DNA of 64,000 nt from Bacteroides faecichinchillae JCM 17102 (GTDB lineage Bacteria; Bacteroidota; Bacteroidia; Bacteroidales; Bacteroidaceae), in assembly GCF_000614145.1 (NCBI RefSeq), contig NZ_BAKK01000002.1, forward strand, positions 146,827 to 210,826, in the 5' to 3' direction. The first letter of the stretch is position 1. Every line of letters starts with the position of its first letter. Shown here in pieces: positions 56,096 to 64,000 of this stretch. Position numbers and translations under genes: made by a program. Below the pieces are notes generated by a model. It worked only from the letters and a program-made list of their open reading frames with translations, searched no databases and was not told where the DNA came from.

Positions 56096-56312
56096 ATTAA
56101 TATTATTATTTATATTTATCAACTATTGTACAAATACATCAAGTTCTTATACCAACGGATTAACTATCCATTAAAGCACTAATAATTAAAAATAAACCAT
56201 TAATAGTTGAGAGATCAGTCTTTAATAGCCTACGCCTCAACTAGTAATACTCAATAAATAAAACAATTCACTTCTGAGTCCCCAGAAAAACATTTAGGAC
56301 AAGATAGAGTAT

Positions 56313-58313
56313 TTAGATATTACACAAGACTGTTGTACCACTCTTTATCCTCTTATTCAGTACAATCTTTCCAGCTTTTTCTATTTTAATACGAATCATC
56401 TCTCCTTTCACACGTTCCACTATAATATCAAAATCCGCTCCAAAAGCTTTCATTTTTCGGAATGCCATACGATCCCACTCTTCCGGCAAACGTGGCGTCA
56501 ATGAAAACGAATGAAGCCCGGTAGGACGAATACCAAACATCCCTTCTGTAAAAATACGACCATACAATCCACTCTCTGCAGAAAGATGACGCTGGTTCCC
56601 TTCCGGCCAAGCCTCTACCGCATAAGGGACATGACTTCCCAACAAACGCGTCACAGAATAACGTCTCAAAAATGTCATTGCCTTCTCTATCTCACCCACT
56701 GTAAACACTCCACGCAGCGCATACAATGTAGAGCGATCCCAAAAAGTACTTGTACCAGCTTGCGTCAGCAAACCGTTTTCTGTCCATAGCCTGGGGGAAA
56801 AAAGTGCATCAATTGTCCCCGGTGCACGCTTGTCGATCCCCATCACTAAAGGGATACAGATCCATGAACGCAAAATATCATTTCCCTCATAGTAAGCATA
56901 CGTATCAAAACCTTCCACTGTAGAAGCAAAATAACTGTCTATGTTCTTTTCCATCTGAGCAGCTTGCTCACGATATTTCTTCACTACAGCACTCCCTTTC
57001 CCTAAATCTTCTGCCAAATAGGCAGCCGAAAGTAAAGCATCATAATACAAAGAAGAAGTACAAAGATTTGCTTTTCCGGAAGGGAAACGGTTTTCCAACT
57101 CATCCGAGTCAGAGGTCACGACTCCTTTATCGTTAAGTTTTTGACGACAAAACTCCAGACACCATTCAATCAATGGCCATAACTCTTCTGCTTCAGCCTT
57201 ACTTCCCCTTGCCAAAGCATAACGAGCAGCTCCGTAAGCAACCATAGCGCCATCACCACGGTCACCCGCCACCCCAAAATGATCGAGTCCTTCAGCAATG
57301 ATCGAACTAGGCATTGGCTTACCCTCATCATTTATATATTTTGAGAACAATCTGAATGAATTTAAAGCAGAGGCATTTCCATAAGAATAACCTACAAATG
57401 GAAAATAAGGATTAACATACTCAGCCTGATCATTAGCCCAGATCGCAGCATAATAAGCTTCACCACCCGGACCGTGCATCGGACCGGACTTGGTTTCATA
57501 AATACTTTCGCATGCACGTATCTTGGAGAAAGCGAACATTTCATTGAGTACAGGTTCTGGAGTTTCCAACACCAAATTATTCATCCATCCCGCTACCAAT
57601 TCCTTACGCTTATTCATTTCTACAATGCCATCTATCACTTGTACCTTTTCCGAAGACTTATAAGCTGAAACCGATGCTGGGAACGAATATGATTTCCCCG
57701 GACTTAAAACCACATATCCCGATTTCCAGGTCTGTAAATGTATAGTATAACTACCTTCAACTCCGCGACTCGGATCTGTCGTAAGCACTGAATGAATCTC
57801 CGGAATCTCAAGATTCACTTTTTCTTTCCCTGTATTGGTAAACTCATAAACCTCCACTAAAGAAGGGGAATCCACAGACGGGAAATAAATCCGTCTTAAA
57901 GATAATGATGAATTATTTCCTAAGGATATCTGGCTAACCACCTCCATTGTACCATTCAATGTCACAGTCTTCACTTGTTCACGAATACTGTTTCCATTCA
58001 CTGTCACCGCATCCAGTGGATTCCAGTCGAAACTGCGAATCACATTGCCATGGGTATTATTAGGTATCGTACGAAGCATCGGCCAGACTAAACTCTTGCT
58101 CAGTTTAAAAGCGCCTTCTTTATTCACTCCATACCGAAGCACCATGGCTAGCCGTTTACCGGCCATTTCAATATGATCCGAATGGGCTTCTCCTTTTCTC
58201 ACCTGCCATGTGATACTATTTCCCAAACTGTCTATCTTCCAGAACTGCTGCGCATTACTAGTAGCATTTAAGAAAAATAAGAGAACTACCCACAAGCTTA
58301 TCTTTTTCACCAT
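56313..58313 (-). CDS. Probable six-hairpin (alpha/alpha)6 glycosidase, family not assigned
   Basis: 666 residues. Signal peptide MVKKISLWVVLLFFLNATSNAQQ. Residues about 25-240 are a beta-sandwich; residues about 250-600 a helical barrel with GGEAYYAAIWANDQAEYVNP, GVAGDRGDGAMVAYGAARYA and EAWPEGNQRHLSAESGLYGR; the C-terminal strand-rich end is PTGLHSFSLTPRLPEEWDRM. This architecture is shared by many inverting glycosidases (GH63, GH65, GH78 and GH95 are examples), with acidic residues in the barrel as candidates for catalysis (the Asp of WANDQAE and the Glu of WPEGNQ). I cannot name the family. It lies 21 bases after GH97 in the same unit. Confidence 0.7.
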   Translation of the reverse strand: MVKKISLWVVLLFFLNATSNAQQFWKIDSLGNSITWQVRKGEAHSDHIEMAGKRLAMVLRYGVNKEGAFKLSKSLVWPMLRTIPNNTHGNVIRSFDWNPLDAVTVNGNSIREQVKTVTLNGTMEVVSQISLGNNSSLSLRRIYFPSVDSPSLVEVYEFTNTGKEKVNLEIPEIHSVLTTDPSRGVEGSYTIHLQTWKSGYVVLSPGKSYSFPASVSAYKSSEKVQVIDGIVEMNKRKELVAGWMNNLVLETPEPVLNEMFAFSKIRACESIYETKSGPMHGPGGEAYYAAIWANDQAEYVNPYFPFVGYSYGNASALNSFRLFSKYINDEGKPMPSSIIAEGLDHFGVAGDRGDGAMVAYGAARYALARGSKAEAEELWPLIEWCLEFCRQKLNDKGVVTSDSDELENRFPSGKANLCTSSLYYDALLSAAYLAEDLGKGSAVVKKYREQAAQMEKNIDSYFASTVEGFDTYAYYEGNDILRSWICIPLVMGIDKRAPGTIDALFSPRLWTENGLLTQAGTSTFWDRSTLYALRGVFTVGEIEKAMTFLRRYSVTRLLGSHVPYAVEAWPEGNQRHLSAESGLYGRIFTEGMFGIRPTGLHSFSLTPRLPEEWDRMAFRKMKAFGADFDIIVERVKGEMIRIKIEKAGKIVLNKRIKSGTTVLCNI

Positions 58314-58334
58314 TATCTTTCAAATATTAGCAGA

Positions 58335-60337
58335 TTACTTTACCTGAATTTTAGCTACATATCCTCCGCCCGGATACATCTTAACTTTCAATTTCTTATC
58401 CGCTGGTAAACCTTTCTCTTCCCGACGATAATCCGTACCTTTACGATGAGCATTCACTCCATCACGAAACTCCTCTACCTGATAGTCGCCATCCGGTAAG
58501 AAAGATAGATCGATCGTCATTTCTCTCGTATTCCAGTCAGTGATTCCTCCAACATACCACACATCACCATCCCGACGTGCAGTCACAATATATTCACCCA
58601 TCTTACCGTCTAATACCTTACTCTCATCCCATACAGTAGGTATACCGGCTATAAAACTAGTGGATTCCGGCTCACGCATATAATTACTAGGAGAATCGCA
58701 CAGCATATTAAACGGTGACTCAAATATTACATATAAAGCCAACTGACGACAACGTGTACCTTGCTCATCGGTTCTGTATTGCATGGATAATAGTTTCCTT
58801 TAACTGCATTATGCATTGCACCTTGCGTGTAGTCCATCGGTCCGGATACTTGACGAATAAAAGGAATCATCACATCATATTTTACCTGATCAAGAGTAGC
58901 CGGGCTCCATTTCAACTGCTCTAATCCGTTCACACCTTCAAAGTTTAACACATTTGGATAAGTGCGGTTCAAGCCCGCAGGTTTGGAAGTACCATGTAAG
59001 TCGAGAATCAATTTATATTTGGCACACATTGCTGCCGCACGATAATTAAAGTCTGTCATCAATTGGTCGTCACGGTCCATAAAATCCACCTTGAAACCTT
59101 TTACACCCATCTCCGAATAATGACGGCAAACATTTTCCATATCACGATCAAACGCATGGTAACCAGCCCACAATATAATTCCTACATTCTGAGCCGCAGC
59201 ATAACCTACCAACTCTTTCAGATTAATATCATCCACTACTTGCATTAAGTCTGCCTTCTTATTCACAGCCCAACCTTCATCAAGAATCACATATTCAATA
59301 CCTTTTGCAGAAGCAAAATCAATGTACGCCTTATAAGTAGCATTGTTTACTCCAGTAGCAAAATCAACACCTTCCAGATTCCAAGCATTCCACCAATCCC
59401 AAGCAACTTTTCCCGGTTTAATCCAAGAAATATCTTTCAATCGGGATGGAGCAGCCAGTAGATAACTCAGATTACTAGCAGCCAGATCTTTGTCCGAAGT
59501 GGTCACAATAGCAATACGCCATGGGAAACTCCTTTCTTTATCTACTTTGGCAATATAATTTTCACGTTCCTCTACCAACATTTGAAGATTATTATGGCCA
59601 CCTTGAACCATTTTCTTAGGATAAGGAGCAAATACACCACTCAAACTATTTTCCCCTTTCGCTGTCGAAAGATAAAGTCCCGGATAATTCTCTAAATGAG
59701 TTTCAGTAATACACACTTTAGTTTCTTCATCTACTTCTACCACTAACGGAAGAAACATCAAGCGTTCTTTATTTAACTTCGATAGTTTATCTGTAGTATA
59801 TTCATTCTCAAACGAATTAAAAAATTGAGTTCCAAAATCGCCATCTTTTCCTCTCTTCACATAAGGAACAGTTGCCGACAAATCAGAAGGGAAACAAAAA
59901 TCAGCCTGCTCATTCACTACATTGAAAGGTCTTTTTACCTGACTGACAAAGCGGTAAGCCACTCCATCATCATATGCACGGAATTCAACGGAATAATTTC
60001 CTTTAAAACGAAGTACTAATTCATTATAGCAATCTTTTATCTCCTTTGCACGATAAAAAGGAGAAGGAACTACCTGATCAACTTTTTTCTGTTTACTACC
60101 CGCCAATCCGGCATTTACTCCCCAAACGTGTCCGTTATCCAATGTCATAGAAATCGGAGAAGGAGCCAGTATCTGTTTGTCATTACAAGTGATGTCATAT
60201 ACTAACTGCTTACCAGCAGCAATCTTGACACATAAATTACCATTCGGAGAATTAAGTTTAAACACCTTTTGTGCCTGAGCGGAAAGCACTAGCATCCCAC
60301 AAGCAATCATTAGTACTAGCTTCTTCATTTTTATCAT
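58335..60337 (-). CDS. GH97 alpha-glycosidase, periplasmic; one-base deletion in the sequence
   Basis: About 667 residues once restored. Signal peptide MIKMKKLVLMIACGMLVLSAQAQ (MKKL at 60328 is an alternative start). GH97 domains: N-terminal beta-sandwich (VFKLNSPNGNLCVKIAAGKQ), TIM barrel (KVAWDWWNAWNLEGVDFATG, YVILDEGWAVNKKADLM, KGFKVDFMDRDDQLM), C-terminal beta-sandwich. Asp in KVDFMD is the expected nucleophile of the retaining, alpha-galactosidase-type subgroup; the inverting SusB type has Glu elsewhere. Acid/base Glu is in NVLNFEGVNGLE. The frame breaks at 58763; restoring one base (GAGCC to GAGC) gives TEPMSQGTRCRQLALYVIFE. It lies 51 bases after the phosphoesterase. Confidence 0.88.
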
Positions 60338-60388
60338 TTTTATATAGGTATAATATTTATTTAATCAACGAGAAAAATTATCATCTTC

Positions 60389-61570
60389 TTAAAACTGCGT
60401 ATCCAACAGTATCTTTCCATCTTTATCAACTACTTTGGCTTTAATCTTTCCATCTTGAATATCCAAACGAGTAGCACTGTGATTACTTCCTACAATAACT
60501 GGAAAAAGATTACCTCCACTACCTGCTTCAAAGAAAGCATAACGATGCGTATGGCCGGAAATCATAAGATCAATGTTTGCTTTATTTAACACAGGTAACA
60601 TTTTAGCTGCTAAATCGCTTATTCCATGATCAGTATCCCGACCTTTGTCGAGGGAAGTAATCATTGGGAAATGCGATATGACTATACGGTATTTGGCTTT
60701 CTTAAATTCTTTGCTTTTTACCAGTTCTTTCAGCCATTCCGTTTGTTCGGTACGATAGTTGTCGAAATCATTCAAACCTGCATAGACAGGAGCAGTGTCA
60801 GGTTTATCTTCCCCACAATCTAACATTACTATCATAATATCTCCTACCAAACGACTACCATATATTTTGTTAGTTGTCTTCGGAAATAGTTTCGGATAGG
60901 TACGTGCTAATTTTCCTCGTGTTTCATGATTGCCTCTGACCATTTCAAAAGGAATAGATGTAGCAAAAAGACGTACACTGGTATCAATGAAAGCTTTAAA
61001 TGGAGTCTCATCATTTTCCATAAAATTCATAAGATCACCGGCATAAAGAAAAACATCACAAGTCCTATAGTCGCACAAATTCAGTAATGTTTCCAATTTC
61101 TTAGCATCGTTATGTGTATCACTTACAATAAACAGTGAACCACCCTTACCTTTGGGATCGGTAGTTTGAAAAGAGTACCATTGAGAAGTGATACTATCCC
61201 CATAAACAATCTTATAAGGGTTGAACTCATGTATTTCTTTGGTGAGAATACGATATTCATAAGTAGTCTTTGGCTCTAAACCTTTTCCTCGAATGAAATG
61301 AAAAGTATTATATGCATCATGCAATCCATATTCTGTATGGTGATACATTTTAGTTTGTGTTTCTCCCTGCTTTCGTAATTCGATACATGAAAAAGCAGGA
61401 AGTGAGGTAGTAAAAATGAAACTTACACCATCGGTAGTAACCTCTTGCAAATAAGGGCCATGAGAGATTTTAAAAGTTTCAATTTGTTTGGCAGAAAGAC
61501 TGAAAGTAAACCCAATAATCAGAATAAATGCCAAAGTAAATCGTTTAAGATGTAAAAGTGTGTTTCTCAT
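60389..61570 (-). CDS. Calcineurin-like metallophosphoesterase with purple-acid-phosphatase-type N domain
   Basis: 393 residues. Signal peptide MRNTLLHLKRFTLAFILIIGFTFSLSAK. Residues about 35-140 form a fibronectin-like N domain (HGPYLQEVTTDGVSFIFTTS). The catalytic domain has LFIVSDTHND (DxH), FLYAGDLMNF (GD), MVRGNHETRG (GNHE), ISHFPM and MISGHTHRYAFFE (GHxH), a complete set of metal ligands. It hydrolyses phosphomonoesters or diesters; the substrate is unknown. It is the first gene of the minus-strand unit phosphoesterase-GH97-six-hairpin-double GH43-GDPD. With the GDPD it makes two phosphoesterases in one sugar locus. Confidence 0.82.
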   Translation of the reverse strand: MRNTLLHLKRFTLAFILIIGFTFSLSAKQIETFKISHGPYLQEVTTDGVSFIFTTSLPAFSCIELRKQGETQTKMYHHTEYGLHDAYNTFHFIRGKGLEPKTTYEYRILTKEIHEFNPYKIVYGDSITSQWYSFQTTDPKGKGGSLFIVSDTHNDAKKLETLLNLCDYRTCDVFLYAGDLMNFMENDETPFKAFIDTSVRLFATSIPFEMVRGNHETRGKLARTYPKLFPKTTNKIYGSRLVGDIMIVMLDCGEDKPDTAPVYAGLNDFDNYRTEQTEWLKELVKSKEFKKAKYRIVISHFPMITSLDKGRDTDHGISDLAAKMLPVLNKANIDLMISGHTHRYAFFEAGSGGNLFPVIVGSNHSATRLDIQDGKIKAKVVDKDGKILLDTQF

Positions 61571-61621
61571 TACATTTTCAGTCTACATATAGTTATTTAA
61601 AGGAGTCCCGATTAATCTTTG

Positions 61622-61650
61622 CAAAACTAACCCGTTATTTTTTAAGCAAA
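61622..61650 (-). promoter_or_regulatory. Promoter of the phosphoesterase-GH97 operon
   Basis: CAAAACTA (61622-61629) reads TAGTTTTG on the minus strand, with CAAA (TTTG) at 61647-61650, 17 bases upstream (a second CAA at 61653 would give 23). It lies 52 bases before the phosphoesterase ATG. The remainder of 61571-61809 shows nothing else. Confidence 0.55.
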
Positions 61651-61809
61651 TGCAACATTTGAGTCAAAACCTAGAAAAATCGATTCAACCAATTAGTGTA
61701 TAAATACCAACTCATATCTCTATTTTATTCAATTTATCTTAGTCAATATAATACAGCAATCATTTCTTTAACTCATATACTAAAGTATTGACAAAGATAT
61801 AAAACCTCA

Positions 61810-63879
61810 TTACATATCCCCTTTCTCAATCCTAATACGTGCATCAACGGCTATAACAGACTTATCTGTAGCTAGAAGCGGATTTATATCCATCTCTTTA
61901 ATTTCTGTTGCAAATCGGAGAAGTGTGGATAAACGGACAATAATCTCTGCAAACTTATCTTCATTCACCCCTTTTTGACCACGTGTTCCTTGTATAATCT
62001 TATAAGCCCGCAAAGAATGAATCATAGAATATGCCTCCTCATAAGAAAGTGGAGCCAAACCGGAAGATACATCTTTCAGAACTTCCACAAAAATCCCTCC
62101 CAATCCACAAAGTACTACATGACCGAATCTCTCTTCATATTTTGCACCGATAAATAGTTCGGTTCCCCTCAACATGGGTTGTACCATCACTGCACGAGCT
62201 TCGGGTATTCTCATCATCCGGTCAAATTCTAATGCAAGATATTGCTCTCCTTTAATATTTAGGGAAACTCCTCCAACATCTGACTTATGTACCGGACCTA
62301 CTACTTTAGCAACAACCGGAAACCCGCAACGATGGGCAAAAGCAAGAATTTCTTCTTTCTTATCAGAAACAAATTCATCCACAATCGAGATTCCCGCGGC
62401 ATGAAGCAAGGCTTGAACATAATGTGGTTCGATGTAGCCATCGTTCGGAATAGAATCAATGATACGACGAATTCTCGGCACATCTACTCCGAACAATTCA
62501 ATCTCGGGCGCTGCAGGTTTAGGAGCATTCACAATACGGGAAAGAGCTGTTCCTAATGTTACTTCATCTGCAAAATTCACATGACCTTTTGCCAGAAATG
62601 CCGCCACTTCTGCGCCAGCAGTATTTATGGATGGTAAAATAGGGAAAATAGGTTTGCGACAAGCCTGCATTTTCTCATGAAGTACATCATACATCTCAAA
62701 CATCGTCACTAATCCTGGTGTACCAAAGATAGCCATCATTGCATCTATATTCTCAAACTTCTCCTCACAATAATCAATACATGTACGCAAATGTTCTGGA
62801 GTTCCGGTAGCAAGAATATCAATTGGGTTACCAACAGAAGCACCGGGAAAAAGCTGCGTTTTCAACTCTTCCACTTGTTCTCCTTCCAGTTTGGGAACAT
62901 TCAATCCACCTTTGCTTAAAGCATCAGTCAGCATGACTCCGGGACCACCCGCATGGGTTATGATAGCAAAATTCTTCCCCTTCAATTCCGGTAAAGTAAA
63001 GATACAACCTACAGTAGTGAGTTCTTCACGTGAAAAGCAACGAACAATACCTGCTTTACGAAACAAAGCTTCAACCGCTGAATCTGAACTAGCAATTGCC
63101 CCTGTATGCGAAGAAGCTGCACGACTTCCACTTTCCGAACTTCCTGCCTTTATAGCTGCTATCTTGCAACCTTTCCTAATTAAAGAAGAAGCATGGAATA
63201 ACAGCCTATCCGGTTTTTTAATACTCTCAATATAAAGTAATTTAAGATGAGAATCTCTTTCCGGATCAAAATGCTCATCCATAAACTGAAGCACATCTTC
63301 TACCCCTATTTGTTTCGCATTACCTACCGACCAGACGGAATTAAACTGTAATCCTTTCGTTACGGCACTCTCTAAAATAAATACAGCTGTAGCTCCAGAA
63401 CTGGAAATTAAATCAACTCCCCTTGAATTTAAATTAGGAATAGGCTGACTGAAAACACTATGATGACAAGTATTCATTAATCCAATGCAATTGGGACCGA
63501 TCAAAGATGCACCATATTGATTGACCGTTTCTAAGATCTGCTGTTCAAGCAAGGCTCCCTCATAGGTTTCCTCCCCAAATCCGGCAGAAAGAATAATAAA
63601 AGCCCTCGTTTTTTTTTCTTTTGCCAACAAATCGACTACATCCGGGCATAAAGCTGCCGGGATAGCCAATACAGCCAGATCTGTATCAGGTATATCTTTT
63701 ACATCAGCAAAAGCAGGAATTCCTTGTACCTCTTTTTCTTTTGGATTCACAGCTCTAAGTTCTCCACGATATCCTCCATTAATCAGATTCTTCAATATAG
63801 CGCCACCCGGCTTATGTACATTATTCGAAGCCCCTACTACAACAATGCTTTCAGGACACAGTAACTGGGTTGTTATCAT
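61810..63879 (-). CDS. ADP-forming acyl-CoA synthetase (acetate-CoA ligase type), fused alpha-beta
   Basis: 689 residues. It makes acyl-CoA or, in the catabolic direction, releases an organic acid while making ATP from ADP and phosphate. CoA-binding Rossmann: VVVGASNNVHKPGGAILKNL. Ligase-CoA domain: LIGPNCIGLMN and AGSSESGSRAASSHTGAIAS, whose His is the usual phosphohistidine. The C-terminal ATP-grasp domain (about 470-689) has FPVVAKVVGPVHKSDVGGVS and MDINPLLATDKSVIAVDARI. Subunits that are separate in many archaea are fused. The neighbouring gene is the sugar locus, but acyl-CoA synthesis does not link to it clearly. A promoter is seen just upstream. Confidence 0.88.
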   Translation of the reverse strand: MITTQLLCPESIVVVGASNNVHKPGGAILKNLINGGYRGELRAVNPKEKEVQGIPAFADVKDIPDTDLAVLAIPAALCPDVVDLLAKEKKTRAFIILSAGFGEETYEGALLEQQILETVNQYGASLIGPNCIGLMNTCHHSVFSQPIPNLNSRGVDLISSSGATAVFILESAVTKGLQFNSVWSVGNAKQIGVEDVLQFMDEHFDPERDSHLKLLYIESIKKPDRLLFHASSLIRKGCKIAAIKAGSSESGSRAASSHTGAIASSDSAVEALFRKAGIVRCFSREELTTVGCIFTLPELKGKNFAIITHAGGPGVMLTDALSKGGLNVPKLEGEQVEELKTQLFPGASVGNPIDILATGTPEHLRTCIDYCEEKFENIDAMMAIFGTPGLVTMFEMYDVLHEKMQACRKPIFPILPSINTAGAEVAAFLAKGHVNFADEVTLGTALSRIVNAPKPAAPEIELFGVDVPRIRRIIDSIPNDGYIEPHYVQALLHAAGISIVDEFVSDKKEEILAFAHRCGFPVVAKVVGPVHKSDVGGVSLNIKGEQYLALEFDRMMRIPEARAVMVQPMLRGTELFIGAKYEERFGHVVLCGLGGIFVEVLKDVSSGLAPLSYEEAYSMIHSLRAYKIIQGTRGQKGVNEDKFAEIIVRLSTLLRFATEIKEMDINPLLATDKSVIAVDARIRIEKGDM

Positions 63880-63909
63880 ATCGTATACAGGTTTTATTTA
63901 ACTTAAGTA

Positions 63910-63917
63910 CAAATATA
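63910..63917 (-). promoter_or_regulatory. Promoter of the acyl-CoA synthetase gene, -7 box
   Basis: CAAATATA reads TATATTTG on the minus strand, 31 bases before the ATG. The remaining bases to the window edge hold no recognisable feature. Confidence 0.6.
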
Positions 63918-64000
63918 TCCTTTTCTGAAAGAAATATGAAAAAATATGCAGAAAGATTATGCCACTTATTTATTGAAGTGCCTATAGTATAACCTAATGA

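Noticed and set aside
5765..58763. Phase variation or programmed frameshifting as the cause of the broken genes
   Set aside because: The affected runs are only 2-3 bases long, no slippery heptamer or long repeat tract was seen, and housekeeping genes such as rbfA and pyk are hit.

Overview
The window is a piece of a Bacteroides-type chromosome (Bacteroidales, gut commensal style). The reasons are the promoters (a -7 box TAnnTTTG, often with TTTG or TTG about 19 bases upstream), two giant hybrid two-component systems (HTCS) next to glycoside hydrolases, BACON-domain and DUF4369-type lipoproteins, a fused SecDF, a fused KorA and a low-GC sequence. I cannot name the species.

Layout. 0-9.6 kb is the right half of a polysaccharide utilisation locus: the end of a surface glycan-binding protein, a BACON-domain lipoprotein, a GH16 endo-beta-glucanase, an unknown membrane protein, gene remnants, a GH18 lipoprotein and a convergent HTCS. 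The GH16 suggests a beta-1,3- or mixed-linkage glucan; SusC/SusD would lie left of the window. 9.6-25.4 kb is core genome: topA, a LruC-domain lipoprotein, a small membrane protein, argS, an HU protein, two overlapping rhomboid proteases with an endonuclease/phosphatase-family protein, an M3 peptidase and secDF. 25.4-27 kb holds terminators, two decayed genes and tRNA-Arg(CCU). 27-41.5 kb is core again: korA-korB, an esterase, the operon aroQ-pyk-O-methyltransferase-rbfA-lolE-like, divergent xerD, a TPR lipoprotein, a thioredoxin-fold lipoprotein with comM, and a broken DUF302 gene. 41.6-61.6 kb is a second carbohydrate locus built around an HTCS: two paralogous GH43 enzymes, a sulfatase, two unassigned helical-toroid proteins, a double GH43, a GH97, a glycerophosphodiesterase and a calcineurin-like phosphoesterase. 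Nearly all have cleavable signal peptides and there is no SusC/SusD, so it looks like a periplasmic finishing module for a sulfated and possibly phosphorylated glycan. The window ends with an ADP-forming acyl-CoA synthetase.

Quality warning. Eight genes are interrupted by small deletions, nine of them a single base lost from a 2-3 base run (HTCS x2, lolE-like, rbfA, comM, GH97, a toroid protein), plus pyk, which seems to lack four bases. Restoring the bases gives family-typical proteins. Essential genes such as rbfA and pyk are hit, so consensus error is the likely cause, and I annotate these as single genes with corrected extents.

The most unusual non-coding signals are two degenerate tandem arrays of unrelated sequence that share a 22-base period (5.5 kb and 43.3 kb), both beside the carbohydrate loci, a third cluster of direct and inverted GTGACAATA motifs at 42.9 kb, and a 20-base direct repeat sitting on the predicted secDF start of transcription.
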